From contig CATLBO010000015.1 of NCBI GenBank assembly GCA_949879025.1, forward strand, positions 1-45,512: a DNA stretch of 45,512 nt. The letters are read 5' to 3'. A program made the position numbers and the translations under genes. The stretch is from an uncultured Hungatella sp. (GTDB lineage Bacteria; Bacillota; Clostridia; Lachnospirales; Lachnospiraceae). The notes under the pieces were generated by a model. The model saw nothing but the letters and a program-made list of their open reading frames with translations. It was not told the DNA's origin and did no database searches. Shown here piece by piece: positions 19,389 through 26,649 of this stretch. Each line of letters opens with the position of its first letter. Within the stretch, counting starts at the first letter, position 1.

Positions 19389-20663
19389 TCAGCATATCTT
19401 GATTTTACCTTGCAGATTTTCAAAGGATTCTTTCTTTTTGCTCTCCGTGGCTTCTGCGTATACGTTCATGGTAGTGCTTATATCGCTATGCCCCATAATC
19501 TCCTGAATGACTTTTATATTGGTTTCGTTTTCACAGAACCGGGTACAAAAGGTATGCCGGAGATTGTGGACAGAAAAATGCCTGATAAGAATAGGCTCCC
19601 TGTGTTCCTGCTTTGCTCTCTCTTTCTCCTGCTCATTGCAAGCTGTGTATATCCTCTTTATTGCCCTATTGATAGTCTGCGGATTGTGTACATAGCCCTC
19701 ACGGTTCGTAAAGATAAAGCCACTGTAACCGTCTATCACAGTTTCGTTATATCCCCTCTGCAGTTGCTGCCGCTTCTCCTGAAGAAATGCCCTGCGCACT
19801 TCATCCAACATGGGGATTGTCCGGCATCCTGCGCTTGTCTTTGGCGTTGTAATGTGCATTTCGCACTTTTCGCCTTGCTGCCGATACACACGGTATATCA
19901 GATTATGGTTGATGCTTATTGTCCGGCTCTTAAAGTCCAAATCTTGCCACCGCAAGCCGATAATCTCTCCCACTCTGCACCCGGTTCCAAGAAATACCGT
20001 GAACAATGGAAGCCAGTGCCTATAAATATCAGAATTGGAAATATAATCAATAAAGACTTCCTGCTCCTGTTCTGTCAGTGCATAGCGTTTGGGCTTTTCC
20101 CAATTATGAGATTTCTTAATCTCTGCCATTACTCCGTCTGTCGGGTTGCTTCTGATATATCTATCCCTTACCGCAAGCGTGAATACTGGGTGCAGAATAG
20201 TATTGATAATTTCCATGCTGTTAGGCTTAAAGCCCTTTTCCCTAATAAGGCTGTTATAAAATGCTTTTACATCCGAATATTTGATACTGGCTAATTTCTT
20301 TCGCCCAATCTCACTTGATACATAATTTTCATACATATACAGATAATTGGAGCGTGTGGAATCTTTCAACTCATATTTTCCTGCCATATACAAATCAAAC
20401 ATATCATTCAGAGTAACTTTGCTATTGGCAGCGGCTTTTATACCGTCCTCAACATCCCGGTCAATCTGCCTTATTTTTTCCCGTAAGCTTATATCATCCC
20501 TCTTTCCAGACGGCATTCTGTCCGTTTCCACCAATTTCCAACTATACACCGCACACCGTTTTCCTCTGCCGTCCATGTACTGATAGCGGTAACGCCCATC
20601 TTTCATTTGATTTTCTCCATCCCTCAATATCCTGCCTTTGCTATCTTTCCGCTTTTCTGCCAT
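19389..20663 (-). CDS. int: Tn916-family tyrosine integrase
   Basis: A 424-residue integrase. Residues 5-75 match the Tn916 Int arm-binding domain (RILRDGENQMKDGRYRY, VYSWKLVETDR, GKRDDISLREKI). A core-binding domain spans about 83-180. The catalytic domain has Arg230 (GTGCRVGE), Lys275 (TPKT), His366/Arg369 (HNLRHTF), His392 (MGHSDI) and Tyr402 (MNVYAEA). All catalytic residues are present, so it should be active. It lies about 180 bases from the left att core, reads toward it, and follows two small genes. An AGGTGG site precedes ATG 20663. Confidence 0.96.
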   Translation of the reverse strand: MAEKRKDSKGRILRDGENQMKDGRYRYQYMDGRGKRCAVYSWKLVETDRMPSGKRDDISLREKIRQIDRDVEDGIKAAANSKVTLNDMFDLYMAGKYELKDSTRSNYLYMYENYVSSEIGRKKLASIKYSDVKAFYNSLIREKGFKPNSMEIINTILHPVFTLAVRDRYIRSNPTDGVMAEIKKSHNWEKPKRYALTEQEQEVFIDYISNSDIYRHWLPLFTVFLGTGCRVGEIIGLRWQDLDFKSRTISINHNLIYRVYRQQGEKCEMHITTPKTSAGCRTIPMLDEVRRAFLQEKRQQLQRGYNETVIDGYSGFIFTNREGYVHNPQTINRAIKRIYTACNEQEKERAKQEHREPILIRHFSVHNLRHTFCTRFCENETNIKVIQEIMGHSDISTTMNVYAEATESKKKESFENLQGKIKIC

Positions 20664-20735
20664 ATAAGCACCACCTTCCTATAATGCGGGATAGGGCAGC
20701 AGGCATATAAACCGCCGTCCACATTCTCATTTCTG

Positions 20736-20876
20736 TTACCTGATAAACCATACTACAGCCTGAATCACATTCCCGGTCAGGGAAATAATAAGCGCAATCC
20801 TGTATTTGGTAAGTTTTTTCTTCATATCGCTTAAAATCTCCGTTGCAAAGTTTATGTGTTCCTTATTCTTTGCCAT
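20736..20876 (-). CDS. Small single-span membrane protein, 46 residues
   Basis: A 46-codon frame whose ATG overlaps the stop of the preceding gene (TAATG). It begins MAKNKEHINF with a charged, helical N-terminus. The C-terminal half is a hydrophobic helix (RIALIISLTG through AVVWFI) ending in Arg. The ATG-stop overlap and the position before int argue for a real gene. I do not recognise a family. Confidence 0.55.
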   Translation of the reverse strand: MAKNKEHINFATEILSDMKKKLTKYRIALIISLTGNVIQAVVWFIR

Positions 20877-21145
20877 TACATCAAAACCTCTCTTTCCAAT
20901 CTATTCTTTTTAGCCAGGGCTTCCCATTCATCATCTTTTATCTGGCGCAAATTATAAACAGGAACCATCTTCCCACCGCCATATTTCCGGCCCCTCATGT
21001 ATCCATATAGATAGCTGTTTCCGACTATTTCCATATTTGTAAGACTAAACCGTATAATCTCTTTTGCTTCTAATGTGCTTATATCCTCTTTTGGATTGAT
21101 TAATTGTCCACATCCCTCTATAATTGACACTATTCGTTTTTTCAT
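20876..21145 (-). CDS. Hypothetical protein upstream of int
   Basis: An 89-residue basic soluble protein, not recognised. It contains a central SYLYGYMRGRKYGGGK segment. AGAGGGA precedes ATG 21145. It is translationally coupled to the 46-residue gene and then to int. Excisionases often sit directly before int, so an Xis-like role is possible, but no winged-helix signature is clear. Confidence 0.6.
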   Translation of the reverse strand: MKKRIVSIIEGCGQLINPKEDISTLEAKEIIRFSLTNMEIVGNSYLYGYMRGRKYGGGKMVPVYNLRQIKDDEWEALAKKNRLEREVLM

Positions 21146-21285
21146 TTCCAGTCCCTCTTTTTATTCTTTATTTTTCTTTACAGCGGGCAGCAGGAAATGT
21201 TATAATTTCCTCATACCCTTTTACTTATCAGGTTATCGGGTTACTGACCCCTATTAGTGCGCCAACACTGGTAAAGGCATTTTCT

Positions 21286-21723
21286 TTATATCGCAATATT
21301 GATCAACGCTCCATAGTTCTCTTTATAGGCATATCCCCCAATAATCTGCATCAGAGTAGCCTTTACCTGAATGCCCATATCAATCACTTTGGAAAGCTCC
21401 CTTGCAAGCCCTTTGGGAACGTACCCGATCACTGTTCTCCGGCGTATAGGCTTGATATATACAACAATCTGAATAGCGTTATCATCAAACTTATTTCCCT
21501 TTTCGCTTTCCAGTGTAACAGTCAAATCTTCTGGCCGGAATTGCTGCAGGAACTGTAAACGCTCCTGTCTGTTTTCAAATGTGGTTCCTGCTGCCCGAAT
21601 TGTCATTGACAACTTTACCCTGTGCCATGCCTTTTTGAAAGCATCTGATAAGGAATAACCGGCCTTTTTTAGTTCATTTGCCATGATACAAACACTTTTT
21701 CTGATATTGGTTATCTGCTTCAT
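21286..21723 (-). CDS. Stand-alone HIRAN-domain protein
   Basis: A 145-residue protein. A short basic helical N-terminus (1-40) is followed by a HIRAN domain: IRAAGTTFENRQ, a conserved FDDNAIQI step and VIGYVPKGLAREL. HIRAN domains bind DNA 3' ends or damaged DNA and are usually fused to helicases or nucleases; here there is no partner domain. GGGAGG precedes ATG 21723. Two palindromes upstream suggest regulation. As cargo of a satellite it could be linked to replication or phage interference; that is inference. Confidence 0.8.
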   Translation of the reverse strand: MKQITNIRKSVCIMANELKKAGYSLSDAFKKAWHRVKLSMTIRAAGTTFENRQERLQFLQQFRPEDLTVTLESEKGNKFDDNAIQIVVYIKPIRRRTVIGYVPKGLARELSKVIDMGIQVKATLMQIIGGYAYKENYGALINIAI

Positions 21724-21760
21724 TTTGTGTTCCTCCCTTATTTGATAAGTCTATTATATT

Positions 21761-21774
21761 ATTAGTACCCTAAT
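21761..21774. promoter_or_regulatory. Operator-like palindrome, copy 1
   Basis: ATTAGTACCCTAAT, with inverted ends ATTAG/CTAAT. It lies upstream of the HIRAN gene. An identical copy starts 38 bp away. Confidence 0.5.
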
Positions 21775-21798
21775 AAATCTATTGGCAATCCTCACATA

Positions 21799-21812
21799 AT
21801 TAGTACCCTAAT
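21799..21812. promoter_or_regulatory. Operator-like palindrome, copy 2
   Basis: Exact second copy of the 14-mer, between the HIRAN gene and the ribbon-helix-helix gene. Confidence 0.5.
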
Positions 21813-21849
21813 CTTGTTTATTTTTGCTATAGTCCCCTATTGTAAAATG

Positions 21850-21858
21850 TGCTATAAT
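21850..21858 (+). promoter_or_regulatory. Extended -10 promoter element for the RHH gene
   Basis: TGCTATAAT is a TGn-TATAAT element about 70 bases before the start codon. The -35 region is poor. Confidence 0.45.
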
Positions 21859-21925
21859 TTTGGTATGGTGGAGAAGGTGTATCTATAAATAGCCCCCCAA
21901 TCTAAAATGAAAGAAGGTATCGTTC

Positions 21926-22117
21926 ATGGCGTACAACGAAAAGCAAAAAGAATACACAATGAACTATATGAAAGAAAAGCTGGACGAAATAAAGTTTAGA
22001 GTTCCTAAAGGTCGAAAAGAAGTTATTCGGGAACACGCTGAAAAACAAGGGGAAAAACTTACTCCTTTTATTGTGCGTGCAATCAACGAAACTATGGAAC
22101 GTGACAATCAAAAATAA
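21926..22117 (+). CDS. Ribbon-helix-helix DNA-binding protein
   Basis: A 63-residue Arc-like protein. The strand IKFRVPKGRKEVIREHAEKQG and the helix TPFIVRAINETM fit the RHH fold. Such proteins are antitoxins or autoregulators. No toxin lies directly behind it; the next genes are a separate antitoxin/toxin pair 50 bases away, so it may control its own promoter and the neighbouring palindromes. An AAGAAGGT site precedes ATG 21926. A broken relative lies at 22737. Confidence 0.75.
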   Translation: MAYNEKQKEYTMNYMKEKLDEIKFRVPKGRKEVIREHAEKQGEKLTPFIVRAINETMERDNQK

Positions 22118-22166
22118 ATACTCACATCAAAACTGTATATAATAACCATGAAAGGAAGTAAAAATT

Positions 22167-22409
22167 ATGAGTTATCAGGAAATAGCAAAAAGCATGATTG
22201 ACCGCTTACCAGATGATAAGATGATTTTCGTTATCAATATGCTTGAAGGTCTAGGGGAAATGTCTGGGCTTGACATATACCCGGATTTTAAACCAAACGC
22301 AACGACAATAGCAGCAATGGCAGAAACTGACGAAATGATACGGACAGGGAGCGGACAGCATTTTGAGGGGGCAACAGAAGAATTATTCTCTCAAATCTTG
22401 GAGGAATAG
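22167..22409 (+). CDS. Antitoxin of a YafQ-type pair
   Basis: An 80-residue acidic protein. Its C-terminal half (MAETDEMIRTGSGQHFEG...) has the layout of RelB/DinJ-type antitoxins that wrap the toxin. The N-terminal DNA-binding fold is less clear. It ends three bases before the toxin start, the usual TA arrangement. AAGGAAG precedes ATG 22167. Confidence 0.75.
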   Translation: MSYQEIAKSMIDRLPDDKMIFVINMLEGLGEMSGLDIYPDFKPNATTIAAMAETDEMIRTGSGQHFEGATEELFSQILEE

Positions 22410-22412
22410 TCC

Positions 22413-22685
22413 ATGTTAAAGCTCAACCTAACAACACAGTTCAAGCGTGATTTAAAGCTATGCAAAAAGCGTAATTATAATATCAATCTGTTAAATGCCA
22501 TAGTGAATACATTAAGAATACCGGTGGCACTTCCCCCGAAAAATAAAGACCATGCTTTAAAGGGAAACTATACCGGGCGGCGAGAATGTCACATATCCCC
22601 GGACTGGCTACTTATATACCGAATAGACGGAAACGAAATATACCTTGACCGTACCGGCACACATTCCGATCTATTCGGGGAATAA
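22413..22685 (+). CDS. YafQ-family mRNA endonuclease toxin
   Basis: A 90-residue RelE-superfamily toxin. His47 (DHALKG), His60 and Asp64 (RECHISPDW) and His84 and Phe88 (RTGTHSDLF) match the YafQ catalytic set with the same spacing, so the ribosome-dependent mRNase site looks intact. GGAGG lies 8 bases before ATG 22413. It probably stabilises the element or responds to phage or stress; that role is inference. Confidence 0.85.
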   Translation: MLKLNLTTQFKRDLKLCKKRNYNINLLNAIVNTLRIPVALPPKNKDHALKGNYTGRRECHISPDWLLIYRIDGNEIYLDRTGTHSDLFGE

Positions 22686-22736
22686 TCTCTACAGAACACA
22701 AGCACAAATAAAGGCTCATAGAGAAAACATTAACGA

Positions 22737-22790
22737 TTTTTTGAACGGGCCATCAATGAAACAATGAACCGTGACAAGAAAAAAAGGAAT
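22737..22790 (+). pseudogene. Remnant of a second ribbon-helix-helix gene
   Basis: Reading from 22737 gives FFERAINETMNRDKKK, which matches the end of the RHH protein at 21926 (FIVRAINETMERDNQK). No start or N-terminal part is found upstream, and the frame runs on past the match to a stop near 22840. It looks like the tail of a deleted duplicate. Confidence 0.6.
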
Positions 22791-23420
22791 AACCGCTGTC
22801 AATATTCGCACACAAGTGTAAGAAAATACAGTCCTTGATTTTACTGACTTCCTTGCTTGCTCACCGCCAAAGGTGAATGACAGATAGTACAGCGGAAATA
22901 CCGCCTCGTTCCTCATTTATGAAGAGTAAAGCACACTATCCGTTAGAATTCCTTTGTAAAGACTCTATCTGCTTCCATATCAGTCTTGTAATGCCTTACC
23001 TGATAAAATACCGTCTGTGCTGTTACAAAAGAAAATAAGGCTTATGGAGTATGTATATTTAGGGTAAAAAGCAGGAATGGTCGTTACCTATATTCCGTCT
23101 TATCAGGTAAATAAACCATCCGGCAGAGGAATACCTAATAAGGAAAGAAGCCCCTTTTTTAATTTTTAGCGAAATTTTAATGAGGGGGCTTTTTAATTTT
23201 TGGTGGGGATTTTTGCGCCTTACCCTGGCTCGACAGCATGTCGTACCTGACCCCTACCCGGCCTTGCATGGTTTGGCCTACAAGATTATTTAACGGTATT
23301 TACAGGCTTAAAAACACCGTTACAATAAAGTATCGTCTAAGCAACTAAAACGGCTAAAATCAATGTCCTGTGATTGCCTGCGAACCTTAGAATCAATTCT
23401 AGCCGCCTGCTGCCTACTGT
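22791..23420. other. Gene-free structured region
   Basis: No convincing gene on either strand. It holds one copy of a small dispersed repeat (22821-22864) and an inverted pair of the element 9-mer (22998 and 23100). There is also a bidirectional terminator (23148) and several hairpins: CGACA/TGTCG near 23232, TAACGGT/ACCGTTA from 23290, and CGGCTA/TAGCCG around 23350-23405. It could carry the replication origin, packaging site or an RNA; none is proven. Confidence 0.5.
23148..23195. terminator. Bidirectional terminator in the element
   Basis: AAGCCCC (23148-23154) pairs with GGGGCTT (23185-23191), with T runs on both strands. It would stop + transcripts from the TA side and the leftward replication operon. 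Confidence 0.65.
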
Positions 23421-23705
23421 TTAATCTTTAGGGATAAATTTTAAGGGTGTTCGACCGATAAAACGCGCTGTTTGAAGAGTTATAATGTTCCCGCTGCTTA
23501 TAGTGCCAAAAATCATATCAATCCATTCTCCAACCTGATACTCTCCAATTTCAAAATCTATTGGTCTGATTTCACTTGTTTTACCCCAAGGGAGTCTATA
23601 TGTCAAATTATCTTTATTAATGCCAACTATCTGGCAAGGCCGAATATTATTGCATCTGCGGCTTGATTCACTCATCTGTATTGTGTCGTAATAATTTTTA
23701 TACAT
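23421..23705 (-). CDS. Hypothetical protein, last gene of the leftward operon
   Basis: A 94-residue protein, not recognised. It has no signal or membrane span and looks like a mostly beta protein. GAGGTAAGAAG precedes ATG 23705. It lies after the terminase fragment and ahead of the terminator. Confidence 0.6.
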   Translation of the reverse strand: MYKNYYDTIQMSESSRRCNNIRPCQIVGINKDNLTYRLPWGKTSEIRPIDFEIGEYQVGEWIDMIFGTISSGNIITLQTARFIGRTPLKFIPKD

Positions 23706-23815
23706 CTTCTTACCTCTTTCTATTTCATCCAGAAATTATCAACGATATTTCTCCTAAATCCATTTCATAAATTTCTTCTATCTGGTGGTCCCTTATTTCC
23801 CATAATAATTCCCCT
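23706..23815 (-). other. Gap with a short remnant frame
   Basis: On the minus strand a 30-codon frame (containing EIRDHQIEEIYEMDLGEISL) has protein-like composition but no usable start codon. It may be the end of a lost gene. Confidence 0.3.
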
Positions 23816-24009
23816 TTAATCCTCTAGTTCTAATGGTTCCGGTTTTTCTTTAAATGCTTGAAATCTGGCTGCTATCTCTTCCCGACTCATTGCTGGTTCT
23901 TTTAATATCTTTTCTTCCGGCACTAAATGAAATTCATTAGAATTAACATAATCATGATTATTCGTTAAATCCATAGCAGCAATTACCGGAGGAATTTTAC
24001 AAGTAAAAG
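23816..24009 (-). pseudogene. C-terminal part of terminase small subunit, -1 frame
   Basis: This minus-strand frame continues TerS after the A8 run: from the run it reads KLAFTCKIPPVIAAMDLTNN and on through EEIAARFQAFKEK to a stop at 23816. The KIPPV...D.TNNH.Y block is typical of the C-terminal part of such terminase small subunits. An ATG at 23974 could start a separate 52-residue peptide, but no good ribosome site precedes it. Either the gene is frameshifted or the run allows slippage. Confidence 0.65.
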
Positions 24010-24405
24010 CTAATTTTTTTTCGCTGCTGCTATACTATTTTTCATAATATCAATAAATTCTTGCCATTCCTCTCCACGGCTTTTTGAATATTTAAGAATA
24101 GTGGTTCTGGTTGTTCCAATATAACAACTCCATCCTTCAATATCCGGGACTACCCTGGTCGCATCCGGTCTGCTGTTTACTTCTCTAAGATATTCCAAAT
24201 ATTCAATACTTCTCCGTTTAAATTCCACTAAACCTTCTAATGTATCTGGAAACGCTGCTGGCCTTCCTGCTTTTACACTCTCAATTGCCATTTCAAGAAC
24301 TGGCTGTAGGTCATCACCTAGCGGATCATAATCAGCACCAGCTTTATAACGTTCATATACCTGTAATCTTGCTCCCCTTTCATCCCGCTTCATAATTTCA
24401 CCCAT
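24010..24405 (-). CDS. terS: Phage terminase small subunit, split by an A8 run
   Basis: A 131-residue frame. GRPAAFPDTLEGLVEFK and PDIEGWSCYIGTTRTTILKY, an HTH-like step, match small terminases that bind phage DNA for packaging (gp3-like). In satellites TerS diverts packaging to the element. The frame stops (AAT TAG) right after eight A at 24014-24021. A -1 slip there would continue for 66 more codons to 23816, giving about 196 residues, a normal length. ATG 24393 is a possible alternative start. Family call is from pattern, not a search. Confidence 0.7.
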   Translation of the reverse strand: MGEIMKRDERGARLQVYERYKAGADYDPLGDDLQPVLEMAIESVKAGRPAAFPDTLEGLVEFKRRSIEYLEYLREVNSRPDATRVVPDIEGWSCYIGTTRTTILKYSKSRGEEWQEFIDIMKNSIAAAKKN

Positions 24406-24452
24406 AAATTATCATCCTTTCTTCATAGCTTTTATATGTGTTAAGATATCTG

Positions 24453-24668
24453 TTAAGGTTGGCCTTTCTCTCTAATCACCTTCATATACCCGCCATCAAA
24501 TAAATATGGCTTAAATTGTAACTTTCGTTTCTCTCCACTATCAGGATTTTGCAAAATAATCCCTAGCTTATAGTCTGATACATTAATGCGGCGTACTTCC
24601 CAGCCTTCAAACTGCTGTAAATCCTCTGGTACAAATACTTGTTCCACAATAGTTTTATTTCTACTCAT
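24453..24668 (-). CDS. Hypothetical small protein
   Basis: A 71-residue protein, not recognised, probably beta-rich (WEVRRINVSDYKLGIILQN). ATG 24668 overlaps the previous gene and has GGAGGGAAAGGG just before it, so it is preferred over the upstream open frame. Confidence 0.6.
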   Translation of the reverse strand: MSRNKTIVEQVFVPEDLQQFEGWEVRRINVSDYKLGIILQNPDSGEKRKLQFKPYLFDGGYMKVIREKGQP

Positions 24669-24891
24669 CCCTTTCCCTCCTATAAATTCGTTCCAGTTCA
24701 TCAATTACACAAAGTATTAATTGTTTTGCAAATTCACCCTCTGGCTCACCCGCATATTTTTTATAAATTGAACCGCCCTCGTTCACTACAGAATCCCAAT
24801 ACTCGTCAGATTCTTTAATGTCACAATACTTTTTGTGAAAGCTCCAAATATCACCATAAATCTGCCAGTAAACAGAATTTTTAAAATCCAT
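24661..24891 (-). CDS. Hypothetical small protein
   Basis: A 76-residue, mostly helical acidic protein, rich in aromatic residues near the start (YWQIYGDIWSFHKKY). I do not recognise it. AAGGTGAT precedes ATG 24891. It starts four bases after the ERCC4 nuclease ends and overlaps the next gene by eight bases. Confidence 0.65.
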   Translation of the reverse strand: MDFKNSVYWQIYGDIWSFHKKYCDIKESDEYWDSVVNEGGSIYKKYAGEPEGEFAKQLILCVIDELERIYRRERDE

Positions 24892-24895
24892 ATTA

Positions 24896-25426
24896 TCACC
24901 TTAATTTTTCTCGCATAAAATATGTGAATGTACTGATTAAGTAATATCCACTGTATTGTTTATCAATAAACTGCACATTGCATCCGAAGCGACTTTCCCA
25001 CGTTTTCATACTTGCCATAAAGGCAGCAGGTGCAAATTCTGTGCGGTACTTATGACCAACAATATCAGAATATCCCCCCGGAGCCTCTACCATGAGATAA
25101 ACTTTACAATCGTCATTTCCAGCCCTCAAAAACTCTGCCTCAAATCGTTCCCTGTTTTGTGCTAGGTTTCCAGATAGTTCCTCTAGGGATGCCTTACGCT
25201 CAACCACACAATCCCTGTGAAAATAAATATCCTCGCCTGCTACTGATGCCGGAAGCATAAAACTATAATCGCCATAATCAAGTTTTGTAACCTGATAAGG
25301 AATATTCTGCTTTATTAGGTAATCCAATATATGACCGTTTTTTTGCTCCCGACTATCTACCAAAACAACCATGCTCTTAGCCAACCTTTTAATCTCTTCT
25401 ATAGAAAACTTATATTGTTTAATCAT
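24896..25426 (-). CDS. ERCC4-domain nuclease
   Basis: A 176-residue XPF/ERCC4-like nuclease. The active-site series is VDSREQ (23-28), LDYGDYSF and CVVERKASLEEL (the ERK motif). There is no helicase or HhH domain, as in phage and plasmid versions. It probably trims replication or recombination intermediates of the element. AAGGAG 8 bases upstream fixes ATG 25426. Confidence 0.85.
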   Translation of the reverse strand: MIKQYKFSIEEIKRLAKSMVVLVDSREQKNGHILDYLIKQNIPYQVTKLDYGDYSFMLPASVAGEDIYFHRDCVVERKASLEELSGNLAQNRERFEAEFLRAGNDDCKVYLMVEAPGGYSDIVGHKYRTEFAPAAFMASMKTWESRFGCNVQFIDKQYSGYYLISTFTYFMREKLR

Positions 25427-25470
25427 TCTTTCACTCCTTTATATAATTCTCATAGAGGGGTTGGACAAAT

Positions 25471-25577
25471 GGACAAGCAAGGAGAAAATCTTGAGTTTAT
25501 GGGCTTTTTCTGCTTGCTCACCCATGGACAAGCGAAAATCCCTTGATTTTATGAGCTTTTCCCTTTGCTTGCTCATT
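25471..25577. repeat. Two tandem hairpin-forming repeats of about 52 bp
   Basis: Units 25471-25523 and 25526-25577 both start GGACAAGC and end TTGCTTGCTCA or TGCTTGCTCA, with a TTGA-TTTATG-GCTTTT middle. Each can fold (CAAGC...GCTTG plus GAAAA/TTTTC). A third related copy is at 22821-22864. They fill the gap between the ATPase and nuclease genes. Confidence 0.65.
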
Positions 25578-25589
25578 TATAACATCCCT

Positions 25590-26624
25590 CTAAGAAGATT
25601 GCTCAAATAAGAAGCTGTAATATACTTTTTTCTGTCCATACCCTTCCGGTTTAAATCCTAATATATTTTTATTTCGTAATTCTTCCTTTGCTCTTCGTAG
25701 CGTCGAAACAGTAATTCCTGCTGCCTTTGCAGCTTCATCCAATTCAGCAGTAGGCCTTTTTCCATTTTTAAGAAAGTCTATTATAAAAGCCTCTGCACTT
25801 TGCCGCTGTGGGGCCTGATAAGTTGACAAATCACGCTCTTTCACAAAATCCGCATCATGTTTATCACAATATTCTTTAAATACTGCTATGCCATCCTCGA
25901 TTGTATATAGGGCTGTCCTCCCCGGCTCTCCATAATTGCTTTTCTCATGTGAAAGATATCTCACATTGTTTTTTGCCATACCTGTGATAAGGACACTCCT
26001 GGCAATATCCCACACATCCGCACTATCTGCTATGCGGTTCCTGCCATACACTCCTTGACGCTTATTGGTATGTACGACAATCAAAAAAGTGGTTCCGTAT
26101 TCTTCACCCAAACCGATTAAGGGATTAAGGCAGTTCCGCATTGCGTTCCTCTGCCCCATTTGAATATCTGGCGGTATAAATGCCTGTATTGGGTCGAATA
26201 TTACAAGGGCAGGCTGCACTTCTTTTATCAGGTCTTTCAGTATCGGGCTGTTAAATTTAATCTGTGAAAACCGTTCATCCTTCAAACTAACAGAATAGAT
26301 ATTGTCTAAATTCGCCCCAGCTTTCCTTAATTTTGCCCTTAGAGTGCATTCCAATGAATCCTCGGAACTGAAAAATATTACTTTCTGCGGCTCTTTCCTT
26401 TCAGGCTCAAAAGGATTGATGATTTCCTCCTCGAAAAACGCCCTCGTACCATTGCTTGCTGCCGCTGCCAATCCACACCATATTGTTGTCTTTCCTGCCC
26501 CGCCATCTCCGGCAAGTACGTTTATCTGTCCTTTCGGCATATATCTCCACACATGCCATTCCGCTTCCTTTTCTTCCACATCTGACAGGGAAACAAGAAG
26601 TGGTTTCTTTTCTTTTTCATTCAA
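25590..26624 (-). CDS. RepA-like AAA ATPase/helicase
   Basis: A 344-residue RecA-fold ATPase of the AAA_25/RepA type. Walker A GDGGAGKTTIW lies near residue 40, Walker B is PALVIFDPIQAF, and VVHTNKRQG follows. A C-terminal winged-helix-like region (FIIDFLKNGKRPTAELDEAAKAAG) precedes the tail. It likely unwinds DNA at the element origin. I place the start at TTG 26624, because AAGGAGG lies 8 bases before it; the open frame upstream would overlap the preceding gene. Confidence 0.85.
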   Translation of the reverse strand: MNEKEKKPLLVSLSDVEEKEAEWHVWRYMPKGQINVLAGDGGAGKTTIWCGLAAAASNGTRAFFEEEIINPFEPERKEPQKVIFFSSEDSLECTLRAKLRKAGANLDNIYSVSLKDERFSQIKFNSPILKDLIKEVQPALVIFDPIQAFIPPDIQMGQRNAMRNCLNPLIGLGEEYGTTFLIVVHTNKRQGVYGRNRIADSADVWDIARSVLITGMAKNNVRYLSHEKSNYGEPGRTALYTIEDGIAVFKEYCDKHDADFVKERDLSTYQAPQRQSAEAFIIDFLKNGKRPTAELDEAAKAAGITVSTLRRAKEELRNKNILGFKPEGYGQKKVYYSFLFEQSS

Positions 26625-26649
26625 TTTTATCACCTCCTTGCCTGTTCCC

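Noticed and set aside
19338..20294. Open frame of 318 codons on the + strand
   Set aside because: It lies fully antisense to the integrase, has no good ribosome site and no protein-like motifs. The integrase with all catalytic residues is the real gene.
22716..22916. 66-codon minus-strand frame
   Set aside because: It covers the RHH remnant and a small repeat on the other strand; no clear start site or domain.
25471..25577. CRISPR-like tandem repeats
   Set aside because: Only two degenerate units, two bases apart, without spacers or cas genes.
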